DNA from: Glycine soja | Taxonomy: Eukaryota > Streptophyta > Magnoliopsida > Fabales > Fabaceae | Direction of reading: 5' to 3' | NCBI RefSeq assembly: GCF_004193775.1 | Contig: NC_041003.1 | Coordinates: 43,343,611-43,407,610, forward strand | Length of the DNA: 64,000 nucleotides | Part shown: in pieces, positions 21,310-33,742 of the stretch | How the letters are laid out: every line of letters starts with the position of its first letter | Position numbering within the stretch: the first letter of the stretch is position 1 | The notes under the pieces: generated by a model | Databases searched by the model: none | What the model saw: only the letters and a program-made list of their open reading frames with translations | Told to the model about the DNA's origin: nothing | Made by a program: the position numbers and the translations under genes

Positions 21310-23815
21310 GTATTTCCACATCATGGTTAATTGGCGAAAAAGGAATAATATGATAAGAGGTGTACATGCTGATGGAGTTTGGAAAGAGGAACCTTTGGAG
21401 GTAAAAGAGGAAGTGTGGAAGTTCTTCAAATAGAGATTTAATGAAGACCATTGGGATAGACCAAATCTTGACGGTGTTGCTTTTGAAAAAATATCAAGTG
21501 ATGATAATGATATGCTTCTTGGGAGTTTTGGGAAAGAGGAAATTGTGGAGGCTATTTGGGATTGTAGGAGCTCAAAAAGTCTCAATCCCGATGGTTATAA
21601 TTTTAAATTCAAAAAGGAGTTTTGGACCTTGATGAAGGAAGATGTGATCAATTTTTTTTGATGAATTTCATACAACCGTATCGTTCACTAGAGGTATCAA
21701 TGTGTCTTTTATTGCACTTATTCCAAAGGTTGGGGACCCTCAAGGGTGGAGATTATAGGCCTATATCTTTGGTGGGATGCTAATACAAGATTGTGGCAAA
21801 AATTCTAGCAAAAAAGGCTTCAAAAGGTGTTTCATAGAGTCATCGATGAAAGACAAAGTGCATTTTTGGGTGGGAGAAACCTCTTGCATAGTGCATTGAT
21901 AGCCAATGAAGTTGTGGAAGATGCTAGGAAAAATAGAAAGAAATACTTTTACTCTTTAGGGTGCATTACAAAAAGGCGTATGATTTGGTTTGTTGGAATT
22001 TTTTGATGTACATGATGAATAGATTGGGTTTTCATGAATCTTTGGTTGTCTTTCATCTACCTCGATTTCAATTCTTGTAAATAGAAGCCCGCCTAGAGAA
22101 TTTAAGCCTCAAAAGGGCTTAAGAAAAGGTGACCCCCTTGCACATTTTCTCTTCAATATTGTGGCGGAAGACCTTAGTGTTTTGATAAGGGAAGCTTCCT
22201 TGAAGAGTCTTTCCAAGGGATATTTGGTGGGAAAATTAGGTGTTGAGGTGAATTTTCTCCAATATGCGGACAACACAATATTTGTGGGTGAGCAACTCTT
22301 GATAACGTGGTAATCATCAAATCAATTTTGAGGTGTTTTGAATTAGTCTCCGATTTAAAAGTTAATTTTCACAAGAGTAGTTTTGGGGGCTTGGGATTGG
22401 ATCAGGTGGTGTTGGAGAGATATGCATCATATTTGAATTGAAGAAACTTGTCATTCCCATTCGTCTACTTGGGAATCCCGATTGGTGTTAATCCAAGGAA
22501 GAAGGTGATGTGGGATCCTATCATTGCAAAGTTCAAGAAGAAACTTGTCTCTTGGAAGCATAAACATCTCTCTTTTGTTAGAAGAATTTTTTTGATACTA
22601 ACTTCTTTACCCCTTTTCTTCTTTTCTTTTTTTAAGGTTCCGATAGGTGTAGCTAATATTGTGAGGGGCTAGCAAAGGAAATTTTTATGGGGGTATGAGG
22701 AGGGGAGAGAGAAAATATCTTGGGTGAGTTGGAAGACAACTTGTGCTCCTAAAAATCATGGTGGTTTGGGGGTGAAGGATATTGCTATGTTCAATGAGGC
22801 ACTTCTAACAAAATGGAAGTGGAACCTTTTTCATGATAGGGGTCTTTATGGGTGAGAGTTTTAGAATCCAATTATGAGGGGAATATTAGTTTGAGTGGAG
22901 AAAAGTTGAAGTCATATGAATCTTTTTGGTGGAGAGATTTCAAGCTAGTATGTGGTGGGAGGAGTGATGGGTGGTTTGACAATATATTGGAATGGAGAAT
23001 AGAGAGTGGTAGAAACACTAGATTTTGAGGAGATTGTTGGGTGGGAGGTGAGTGTCTTCAAAATAAATTTCCTAGATTATTCCTCAATTCGAAGTAAAAA
23101 GGAGAATTAGTGAGAGATATGGGTAGTTGGAGTCTTGAGGGGTGGAGATTGGAGTTTAAGTGGAGAAAAGAGTGGTTTGATTGGGAGTTGAGTGTGGTGG
23201 AAGAGTTTCTCAATGTATTGACAAATGTCAATATTGCTAATCAAGGGGAAGATCATTGGCTAGAAGATTCATCTTCAATGTACTCGATCAAATCCGTATA
23301 TATGGCTTTGTATGACTTGAGAGTTGGTTCTAATGAGATTGACATTTTCAAAAGTCTTTGGCAAATTAAAATCCCTCATAAGGTAGCCTTCCTTCTTTGG
23401 AGGGTTTTTTATGATGGGATTCCAACTAAAAGTAGAAGAGGTATTATTATTGATAGAGGAGACACCATATGTATCTCTTGTAGTGAGATGCCGGAAGATA
23501 TGACACATTTATTGTTCTCACGTAGAGTTATTCATTTAATATGAAAAACGTGGTTCAAAATTTTCAGTATCAACTCAGCTCTACCTAAGTCGGCTCGCGA
23601 GCATTTCTGACAATGTGCTCATGGTTTACAGGGTAATTGGTGGCAAACGGGTTGGAGTGCAATTGTGTGGGCCATTTGGCAGAAAAGAAATGCAATGCTT
23701 TTTGAATGAAGAAACTTTGAGGTTGAACAACTTTGGTAGAGAATTATGTTTGCGATGTGGTCTTGGATGAAGGAATATTGTAAAGACTTCAATTGTTCGT
23801 TTGTGCACTAGCAAG
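21310..23815 (+). mobile_element. Degraded LINE (L1-type) ORF2 remnant
   Basis: A 5'-truncated non-LTR retrotransposon on the plus strand. Conceptual pieces in L1-type order are NWRKRNNMIRGVHADGVWKE and NPDGYNFKFKKEFW (linker before the reverse transcriptase), then DERQSAFLGGRNLLHSALIANE and related reverse-transcriptase pieces near 21,840-22,000. These are followed by SFPFVYLGIPIGVNPRKKVMW (22,448 on) and the C-terminal zf-RVT-like region (23,110-23,520: SIKSVYMALYDL, LWQIKIPHKVAFLLWRVF, CISCSEMPEDMTHLLF). Many stops and frameshifts separate the pieces, and the catalytic FADD box appears damaged (read here as QYADNT-like). The copy is dead. No 5' ORF1 is present and the 3' end is not well defined. 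Confidence 0.85.
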
Positions 23816-24299
23816 TGAACCCAACTGTGTGCTTGATGTCTCCATAATCTTACGCTTGGTTTCGCTAATTATGATGGGGTTAGTTTCATAGCATATAGTT
23901 GGTGCAGTGGAGATAGAATTCGTATCATCCATTTTGCAGCATTATTTTTGGCAGAATCGAAATGTATTCTTAAGTCTTCTGTGAGAGCTTGGACCTCATC
24001 ATGCACTCAATAGCACAAATTTATCTAAACTAGTCCAATAGCTGGTAGCACTCCAAGTCCTGGATTTTGGAAAGACGAAAATAAGAAAGCCCAGACTAGC
24101 CTAACGCAACAAGTGAAATTGCTGGGGCAAATACTCAAAGTCACATACACAAACTCATCAACAAAGAGTAACAGACTGATGAGTCTTTTTCCCTCTCCCA
24201 TGATTTATTGAAATTACAATGTCTAAACAAAGAAAAAAATGCAAACTCAATATTTACTACCACCAATAGTTTTGACTTTTGAGTACTCATTTCACTCAC
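23816..24299. other. Intergenic DNA after the LINE remnant
   Basis: It may include the last part of the LINE tail. No gene, RNA or bounded repeat is recognised. Confidence 0.5.
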
Positions 24300-24745
24300 T
24301 CATTCCACATCAAAGCCCTTCTACTGAATCTCAGCAGTGACCTCACTCCTCATCCTCATTCACAGTTTCTGAGCCTCCTGCCCAAACTTCTTGTCCTTGA
24401 GCTCCTTCTTGTAGTCACTCTTATCCTTATCATCCTCAAACACCCCTTTGGGACCAATGGTTGTTCCAATCATCCCACCTCTGGCAATGAACTCCTGCAT
24501 TGCATTGCCTCTTCGTCGTCCGGGTAAGGAAACTGCTGCCGCTTGTACAAATGAGCCAGCTCCAGCTCTTCCTTTGGCTTTGGCTTCAGTGTCCACCAAC
24601 CCAGTGGTGACGTCTCGTTGTACACCCACACTGCCCCGATCACTGCATAGGTGCAAAGCAAAGCCTTTCCAATTTGCTTCTAGAAGTAGTAGTTCTCCTT
24701 CCCCAACCCTATTTTCTTCAGGAAATCTCGGGTATGTTGTAGACC
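24300..24745 (-). pseudogene. Frameshifted copy of a small plant membrane-protein gene
   Basis: Read on the minus strand, the pieces are KKIGLGKENYYF, then a stop, KQIGKALLCTYAVIGAVWVYN, ETSPLGWWTLKPKPKEE, AHLYKRQQFPYPDDEEAM, then in another frame QEFIARGGMIGTTIGPKGVF and KKFGQEAQKL, a stop, and KGFDVE. The frame change coincides with a 5-bp tandem duplication (ATGCA twice) near 24,497-24,510. The in-frame stops near 24,680, 24,360 and 24,318 look like Trp or Gln codons turned to stops. The parent looks like a ~100-130 residue protein with one membrane helix and a conserved C-terminus, which I associate only loosely with plant mitochondrial proteins. I cannot name the family. The absence of visible introns would fit a processed copy, but this is not proved. 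Confidence 0.65.
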
Positions 24746-26256
24746 TGCGTTGGAACAAAAATGGGTGCACAAAATTTTATCAAAGAAACAAGATTTTTGT
24801 CGGAAACATTTCATCAAACACCTTGTGTGCAAGGCTGGATACTACGAAAAATGACCAATATGGTATTGAAATGGTTTAACACGGAGGTTGTGAAGATATT
24901 TATAGTTATTTCAATTTATGGGTTGTGAGAAAGTATGGTACCTGTTTTGGGTTGCGACTCCTGAAAGCGCTTACGAGGCATTGTGCAAGTGAGGCTTTGA
25001 TCATTCGATGAACATCGAAATATGGAATGATAGTGGCGATGACGTGGTTTAGTAGTGTGGGGGCAAGCCTGGATAGTTCTTGGGTATGAATAGGCCCATT
25101 AGGACCAAAACTTACATGGACCATATGTGTTTCCCCATTTATTTCCTCCAATTTATTTTGGATCTCATAGTTATAGACTTATAGTATAAGTGATAACTAA
25201 TGATTTTTTTTAAAAAATAAAGAAAATTAAAAAAGTATGTTACTTTCATGAAATTTAAAAACATAGATCGAACATAAAAAAATAATTGAAAAATCATATT
25301 TAATTGAGGGAGAACAAAATTAGATTTTTTATTTAAAAATAAAATAAGCATCACACATGCACATTTTTTTTTCTTTTTCCTAAGATTGGTTTGATAAGGA
25401 TCAAACTCATATCCCAACGATGTGAGTTTCAATCTTATTATCAATGTGAGAATTTTATCTTTCAATGTATAATTTATAAATATTTTTGTTAATGTTCTTA
25501 AGACCTGTCTTAGTCCTGATAAGTCTTGAAACTCAACTCATCTAAACTTTATTCGAAAATCTTTTTTTGATGTAAATAATATAATAAAATTTGAATCTAA
25601 AACCTTGTTCAAACTATTGAAATTGTCTCATCATTTGGCCAATAAAAAACATATGGTTATGATTTTTTTTTATTATTAAAAAATATTTATTTGTTAGTTT
25701 TATATTCGAACATGTCACCTCTCTTTTTTCTACTCTCTTCACCCTTTTAAATTGTCAGATAAGGGGACTGATAATTATTCTTTTAGCTGTGTTACACTCC
25801 CATCAAGTAACAAACATTGTGGATAATTCGGTTTATGATAAATTTATTCCTAAAAGCAATAACTGTAAACGTATTTTGAAAGCAATCCAAATAACTCACT
25901 TTTCAGCTAAGCACATACTCTAACACGAACATTATATATGACACAAACATGGACACTTTGACACAACTAATGTCTAAAATATAGGACACGGAAACATCCT
26001 AAACACACACAAGGGAGAGGCTCTAATAAATGAAATGTGTGTAACATACAACAATATTTAAATTGATGGTATATTCATCTTTTGAAACAACATTTTATGT
26101 TTTTTCAAGTGTTTGAGTTGTGTAAAGATATCCACAAGTGTTGAAGCAAAAAAAAATCATTTTTAAATTGAAAACTTAATAAAAAGTGAAGAACAAGTGT
26201 CGGTGTTGGAACAGGACACATTTTGAATAAAAAAGGTGTCCGTGCTTCATAGCTAT
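24746..26256. other. Intergenic DNA
   Basis: A minus-strand frame at 24906-25151 encodes HMVHVSFGPNGPIHTQELSR and about 40 more residues that look protein-like, and it ends at a CAG|GTACC donor-like site. I do not recognise it and it has no partner exon, so it is not called a gene. The rest is AT-rich. The last part before 26,257 is the probable 3' UTR of the NPF gene. Confidence 0.45.
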
Positions 26257-28955
26257 TTAGTGAAGAGTTCCAACCGGTTTTTTATATGTATACAACTTTG
26301 ACACCAGAAGGAACACAACAAAGTTCAGCACACTTAACACTGTCAACAGCAAGAAGAAATAATCAAGGTGACCATAGTTTAGTTTGTCAGGTAACCATCC
26401 AGGACTTCCATTCCTAGCAGTGATCTTAGTCACAATTGTAATGAGTAAAGAGCTCAAGTAGGACCCAAATGCAACAGTGAGGAGTTGGAGAGCAGAACAT
26501 GTGCTTCTCATGGCATCAGGTGCTTGCTCATAGAAGAACTCTAATTGACCAATGAATGTGAACACTTCAGCACAACCTATGATAAAATATGGTGGAATCT
26601 GCAAAAATAGTGACATGGGGACCTGGTTAAGGTCATAGTAGTTGTGCCTTCTCACCATTTTAAGTCTAATATTCTCCAAGATTACCGAATACACCATAGC
26701 AAATATGGATATGAAAAGGCCAGTGCCCATTCTTTGGAGCTGAGTTAGGCCATTTTCGCGGCCAGTGAACTTTCTTGCTACCGGCACAATAATCCTGTCA
26801 TACACTAGCACCCAAAAGATGACACTGATGGTATCAAAGACAGAAAGAGTGGCTGGTGAGATGTGTAACTTCTTGTTGCTGCCCAAACGGTTGTCCATGG
26901 TGTCCCCTTGCAGTATAAAGTAGCTTCCCATTTGACTATAAACAGTAGAAAATATGATGCCAGTGGCCCAAATAGGAAGCAATCTTATAATGGCTTTCAG
27001 CTCTTCCACTTGAGTCACAGTACAAAGTCTCCATGGGTTTATTGGGTCCTTCACATTGTCTGAATCTCTTATAACTGCTGCTTTATCAAAGAAGCTGTTA
27101 CACACAAGTGACAAGAGGTAAATGTGGATAAAGCAACAGGGCAATGCCTCTTTTTTTTTTTTTTTTATTTGTCTTTTGTGCCTCAAAAAATAGGTTGTGA
27201 TCTATAGGTTAAAAGAAAAACTAGATAACAAACGTGGTGTGGTATGTTGGTAGATGGTTATGTTGTTGAAGCATGAGGCCAGAAATTCGATCCTCAAGTG
27301 TGTGTGTATGGAATAACATATGCTGGGAGAGATCAATTCCTTAAATGGATGTTAGTACTTTAAAAAATTAGTTTTTGACTCTCGGCCAAAGGATATCCAA
27401 AAAGAAAGAAAACTAGACGAACATTTTATGGTTTGCAAGAATTTTGAGAGTAATGATTATAAATTTATAAAATTGTCATAATTTGATAGGATAGCATGTT
27501 AAAAGGCATAATGAGTTTTGGCTTAAATTACTACCTTCCTATGCTTAAAAATCTAGGGCAGCATCAAAACTACTTCTAGTTTTGATCACTTTTCAATTAT
27601 TATTGGATAGAGTTTTACGATGGATATTACTGAATAACTTGGACTAAGGGCATGTTAGTACTTGGTAGCATTTTTCAATTAGAGGAGTAATTAGTAAACA
27701 TAAAGAAATTTGTTTCTATGGTTTACCTTAATCCATTTGTATGTTCAAGCTTGCGACTTCCTTGGATAGCTGACTCTGAGTCTTGTTCTATCTCATAAAA
27801 TGCAGACCTATCATCATTAGTTACTTGAACCTTACTCTTTCTTATGGATGCCACTATAACCTGACACATGCGAGTGAGGGGGCTACCACCGGGCTTCTGA
27901 ATCCGATACAGCCTCGTACCGGATAAGAAGCTCACCACAGCAATTGCCATGGCCACTGCTGGAATGCCAAATCCCCACCCCCAACTTACAGTAGTTTGTA
28001 CCCACACCAACAAAGAAGCAGCAACAAGACCACCAATATTTATTGACAAGTAGAACCAGTTGAAGAAAGAGCTCTTGTGCTCCTTCTCAGCTTCATCAGC
28101 ATCATCAAATTGGTCTGCACCAAATGATGAGACACAAGGCTTGATCCCACCAGTGCCAAGAGCTATTAGGTAAAGTGCCACAAAGCACATTGCACTCTGT
28201 GCCTCAGTAGCATGGCAATTACCTTGATCATCACAACTTGGTTTTATGCCAGGAACTGATGCAGACAGTGTCAAGAGTGTCATTCCCTATGAAGCAAAAG
28301 AAAAAAAAATTCAGATATACAGATTTTGCACATGAATTGTGACTATTGATCTTCTATATGACTATATGCAATTTGGTTAATTACTCTCAAATTTTATATA
28401 AGCCAAGTATATAGATGGTTTGATCACTTGACGTAATTGTCTAATTTTCATTTGATTTGATTTTGATTTTATTGATTCTCTCATCCTCTCTTCTCTTGGA
28501 CTCTACCATGTTTTCTAACAGTAATCAAGTAAAAATTGAAGAGAATATACTCACAATAACATAAACTATGGAAAAATAAAGGATGGTACGATATCTTCCA
28601 AGATAGGCATCAGCCACAAATGCTCCAATCAATGGAGTGATGTAGCATGTTCCACCCCAATTTGCATTATTCTTGGATGCAGTAGGACCAGACTGGTTTA
28701 GTTTAGTATTGAAATAAGTCACAAGATTTGTGCTCATCCCATAGTATGCCAATCTCTCAGAACATTCATTTCCTGCAAATTTGTCTAATTAGTTTCTTAA
28801 CCCACAAAACATTAATTGTTGAGGATAGAGATACATACAAAATGTTTACCTAAAATAAAGGGGCAGGCTCTCCAGGTTCCAGTTTCATTTTTGTTAGCAC
28901 GATTTCCTCGGTAATCTACTGTTCCGTCTTTTGTGTAAACATCTTCCTCGGTCAT
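26257..28955 (-). CDS. NRT1/PTR family (NPF8-type) proton-coupled peptide transporter
   Basis: A 12-helix POT/PTR transporter, expected to import di- and tripeptides with protons at the plasma membrane or tonoplast. Four exons join in phase: 28955-28850, 28772-28555, 28286-27727 and 27094-26257, giving 573 residues, typical of the family. The ExxER proton-coupling motif is intact as ECSERLAYYG (Glu38, Glu41, Arg42). Family signatures include GGTCYITPLIGAFVADAYLG, ALGTGGIKPCVSSFGADQFD, SSFFNWFYLSINIGGLVAAS, FSTVYSQMGSYFILQGDTMD and GCAEVFTFIGQLEFFYEQAP. The N-terminus MTEEDVYTKDGTVDYRGN and the QGDTMD motif suggest the NPF8 (PTR1/PTR2/PTR5-like) subgroup, from remembered similarity. All splice sites are GT/AG. 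Intron 3 (27,095-27,726) carries a SINE-like insertion. A spliced leader upstream of 28,955 is possible (GTAAG/AG-like sites to ~29,260) but not demonstrated. Confidence 0.93.
27215..27410 (+). mobile_element. SINE-like insertion in NPF intron 3
   Basis: The stretch GTGGTGTGGTATGTTGGTAG followed about 45 bases later by AAATTCGATCCTCAAGTG resembles box A and box B of a tRNA-derived plant SINE. The sequence then continues for ~100 bases without coding potential. The direct repeats AAAACTAGA (27,220 region) and AAAACTAGACGA (27,408 region) flank it and may be the target-site duplication. Confidence 0.55.
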
Positions 28956-31671
28956 TGTAACTCAGTTCAGGGATTCACTCGCAAACAATCAAGCTAGGAA
29001 TTGAAAAATAAAAGAATCAATGAAATAAAACTTGGCCATTGTTTAAAGGACAAAAACAAAACATAGATACGGTTTCATAAGTGGTGTTGGTAAAATCAGA
29101 ATTGGATTTTCACCTTAATAATACACGTTGACATTTAATGAAATTCTTTATCATCATGTAGATTGAAAACAACACCTATAGTACTGTATCTAAATTTTGT
29201 TCTTGTTTTCTGGTGATGCATAAATAGTGACTTAATTAGAACATACAGCTCTTACCTTGTGTAAAATCGTATAGTTTGTATGGTTTATTCACCACAGCTT
29301 GAGATGGAGGTGTCACCTAAAGGCAAAGCACTGTGCATGGCAGATTTAAGATGAAAACTAAGAGTGAGAGAAAAAAGTTATATAGTGTTTTAGTGTGTGA
29401 GACTAGGATGACGTTTTGTTCAAAGCATTGTCTCTGGTTCATTTACACAAACTAGAGGTCAAATCCAACCATTACAAAGCTGCTTCTGCTTACCATATTA
29501 TATATATAGTGAATCAAAGTTTGCCCCCAAAAACTAAATAGCACAATAATATACTAAAATAGTATTTGATCATTTGTAAACTGTAACGTGTTCATTTACG
29601 TGACGTTGGGTTTATCATTGCTTGAAAAGGGACAATAGGAAGCAAACATTTTCTTGTTTTGTAACCAATGTAAACATTCAAGTGACAACTAATAATGAAT
29701 TACTTGTTTGGCTGCACATCAAAATTAATTTCTCCACGTTCCAACCAAAGGTCGGTCTATAGTTTTTTTTTTAAGACAACAAAAGGTCTATTGTTAAGAT
29801 TAATTTAATCATACATTTAACGGTTTAAAATAAATGGTAAAATAAGAAAGTTTTAAAGAGGTTGTCTTCCGCAAGAAGCAACAACTTTTGTTGAGTAAGA
29901 CATATGAATGAGTCAGGTAGGCAAATTAATTTGGAAACTAAAGATTAGATTCTTTTGATTTAAATTATAAAGGTAAAGGCAAAACTTTGAATTATTATAT
30001 TTTTTCAGTTTTTTTCCTCGTTCATTATTTTTTTCACTAAAATTTCGAATTTTTCTACCGCTGCAACCTAAAAATTTTAGTTATACTTTTACCTAGCTCA
30101 TTAGTTTTTATTCAAAATATGATACTATAGTTGCATAGTAAACATAATAAGGCACTTGGTAATGGTTTGGACACTATAGATAGGATGTAAGAACGAATGA
30201 AAATGAAACAATAGGACACTATAGATATATATGCTTAAATTTGTTTTGAGTCTAACGAAATTAGTTAATTTTATTTTGAATTTTTAATAATTTTTTTCCG
30301 TTGAGTTTCTAATAAAATAATTTTTTTGTTCTTATTATTTTGTTGAAGTAAAATAAAATTACTTAACAGACCTTTGATTTATGTTGATGTAAAATAATAT
30401 GGAATGGTTTTTAAGTCCAAATAAAAAAATGGTGGATGCTAACCTTCTAATTTTTGAGTGGGTGTATATTAACTATCCTTTTAGAGTCCTTATAATATTT
30501 TGTTATTTTGTATTAATCTCTTTTAAAAATATATAATATGAATGCAAAACAAAATTAATTAATTTATGAGCAACAAAAATGTATACAAGTCATGGAGATA
30601 TAGTATAGCAAAAAAAAAAAAGAAGTCTTGGAGTTGGAGATATTTTGGTGTATTTGTGTGGTCGGTTTACTGACTTTGGTGGATAATAGATTGGGAATGC
30701 AACTCAGGATCAATTTTCATGGCCCAGTTAACGTTGGTTTTACTTTTAGTGGGGAGGTAAAGTAACAAATTATCAAGAGGTTCAGAAATGGGGAGAAGCA
30801 TATGCTAACGGAATTGTGATGGAGATTGCTTATAATAAGGCTTAATCGTTTTTAGGTTTTAGCTATCTACTGTTAGTTTGTATGCTGGTTCAACTTGTAG
30901 CATTGGTTAGCACTTAGCATTAGCATGAGGATATATCTTAAGGGAACATCTTATAGGAGAGAAGAATAATTAAATTTAAATCATATAATTATATATGGAG
31001 AATTAAAATTTAATGACAAAAATTCATATGATATTTTAAATAATCACATGACATTAAATTTAACCGCTCATATTTAATTATACGATTTAGATTTAACCAT
31101 TTCATATCTTTTACATATATAATTTGTCCTATATGATATGTTGAATCCAATGTAATTTTCTGTTATGTCTAATCTGGTACTACTTGTACCTGATTTTGAT
31201 TTTTTAATGATATTTCGTTATTTTAGCCTTTAAAAAATCACAGTATACAGCAACTAAACCAAAGCTCCCAGCCTTAGCATTTCTAGCCTTAGCATTACAC
31301 GGCAATAATAACAACATATAAATTTGAAAATAAAATAAAAAACATTTGGATTGAAAATTCAGGTCCTAGTTAAACAAAAAACAAGTTTGAAGTTAAATTA
31401 ATTACTGTTGATTTAGATTAGTTTGACACAGGATAAATCGTTTAATAATAATGAACATTGAACATCTACAAATGCATGTGTCGATTTTGTTCCTCTCGAG
31501 GTAGATGAAATACACTTGAGAGGATAAAATGCAATAAACTTAATAATTATTAATTAGAAAACAATTGTTGACATTATAAATAATTTTAATTTTTGTTATA
31601 TGAAAAAAAAAATTATATATTAATGATGTAATACAGTTTTATACTGATAATATATAAATATTAAAATCTTG

Positions 31672-31707
<36 letters not shown>

Positions 31708-33202
31708 TTATCACAATTTTTAACTATTGATTGTTTAATAGTACAATTTATTTTCTAAAGTGTTCTTTATAAAAGAGAATATGATAGATAATTCAAATAT
31801 TGTGAATGAAAATAAATGTGGGCCCAAGTAAGAATGTGTAACAATTTTAATATTAAAGTTTTGTATACACATATAGCATTCAAGTAACATTGAGACACAA
31901 CCCTCGTATATAAAAGTTATTCACGAGATAATTTCAACATGGTATTAAGCTCTTTAATACTAAATATTTTAGAACATTTTGACATGAATTACGTGAGGAG
32001 GGAAACATGGATTCTCTGTTTTAGGTGCAAGAAATATTGTGATAACTGATAAGCATAATTTTGTCTAGGTGCTTTGATAAAGTTAGTGATATCAGAATCA
32101 GACAAGGGAAATGAGGAAGTAATTAAACTCATCATGAATACTTTTTCCACCCTGAAGACGTGCAGCATATGGTTCGCCCATGGACTAGTGAAAAGTATGA
32201 ATCTATGGGGGATTTTTTTTCCTTGTCGGGTACCTTTGGGGTCTCAAATTTTTTTAAAAAATATTAATTTTAAATTCTAATACAAATAAATTTTTAAAAA
32301 AACTTAAAAAATCTCATTAATATAATATTCAAACTCAAATAATCATTATATTGTTAAACTTAAATGAACAAACAACATACACAATAAATTTAATTTAAAA
32401 TAATACAAACATAATATTTTATAACAATACAAATAGTTCTGTACAAATATTTTTTTTATCATATTTTCAACCTTTAATATTTTTTATAATTATGTATGCG
32501 TTAAATAATTAAATATATTAAAAATAAAAAACTAGCATTTAATATTTAAAATATAAAATAACAATTAATATCAAGATAATTATGAAATTTTCTGAATGAC
32601 TTGTGTGATCATTGTCCCTACCGTGTCCACGGGGAATATTGGAGAATATTTATCCTTATCTTCGTCTTCACCAAAAAAAATTCATGTATGTGGGATCAGA
32701 CATAGGATAGTCTGGGATCCGGATCCAAATTGACACTCCTACACCGTTTCGTCCTATTTTACTCTTTCTCCCATGTTTCTTCTCTCCCACACCGTCGTCG
32801 CCACCACCATCTCCGATCTTTTCCCTTTCTTCACCAACAACAGAAACACAACCAGAAAACAAAAACGAGAGGAAAAAAAATCAAATTGTGATTCCCCTTA
32901 ATCGAAGATGTAGAAACCTAGCAATTGATTGGACTTGGGAGTTGGCAGCAACGACGACTGTGGCGGCGGCATTTACAGTCCCTGTAGTGTTGTTGCAGTT
33001 CCCAAGCGACAAACGGTGGGGCGTTGGCGTCGGGAATCAACGATGGTGAGGCATCGAGGAAGGCCTTGAAAGAGAATTCAACCACTCGTTCCCAAATAAT
33101 TATACTTCTATCACTGATTCACGAAATCTCAAACGCCAAGCATATAGAAACACACTCACTCGTTGCCAAATGATTATTTGCTCTCTGCATAGATCTTATT
33201 CA
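28956..33202. other. Intergenic DNA
   Basis: The first ~450 bases are the presumed 5' UTR and promoter of the minus-strand NPF gene. Beyond that no gene is supported. There is a (TA)n tract at about 31,673-31,703. From ~32,690 to 33,180 the DNA becomes clearly more GC-rich (GTCGTCGCCACCACCATCTC and GGCGGCGGCATT motifs) but has no long conserved reading frame. This segment is continuous in composition with 37,881-37,975 on the far side of the copia element. Confidence 0.5.
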
Positions 33203-33437
33203 TGATAAATTTAACAGTAACATAATTGTGAGAGAGAGATCATGAAAGGAATGTTCTCAATGTGTATATCTTATTGAATGGAAAGCATCAAGCTATTAAA
33301 TAGTCATACATTGCAGAGCAAAACAGAAAAATGCGATAAATAAGGAATTACTGCTAGTAGGCTCCTAACTGACAATACCTATTCAAAAGGAAATGAATCC
33401 CTAATAAAGTGGGATTTTATTAGACTTATTCCTAACA
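33203..33437 (-). repeat. Copia 3' LTR
   Basis: About 235 bp, starting TGATAAATTTAACAGTAACA and ending TTATTCCTAACA on the plus strand. It lacks a ~16-bp segment and a short GTGTG run that are present in the other LTR. Confidence 0.93.
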
Positions 33438-33452
33438 ATTCCTCCCTTAAAC
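33438..33452 (-). other. Polypurine tract of the copia element
   Basis: On the minus strand the sequence AAGGGAGGAATTG directly abuts the 3' LTR, the position where plus-strand DNA synthesis is primed. Confidence 0.75.
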
Positions 33453-33742
33453 TAAATTCTTTAATACAAAGAAGTTAGTTCACATCGTTCTTTGCACATA
33501 CTCCAAGCATTGTGCGCAGCTTCAAAAAGACATCCTTCTTGAGAGGCTTTGTCATCACATTAACAATTTGTTCTGAAGTTTTACAGTGAATCAGTTATAT
33601 CTTTCCAGCCTGTACAAGTTCTCAAAGAAAGTGAAAACGAACATCTATATGCTTGCTACGTCCATGCATTATTGGGTTTCTTGATAGTTTGATGGCAGAA
33701 CTACTATCGCACTGAATAGTTATGAACTCTTGCTCAGTTTAA

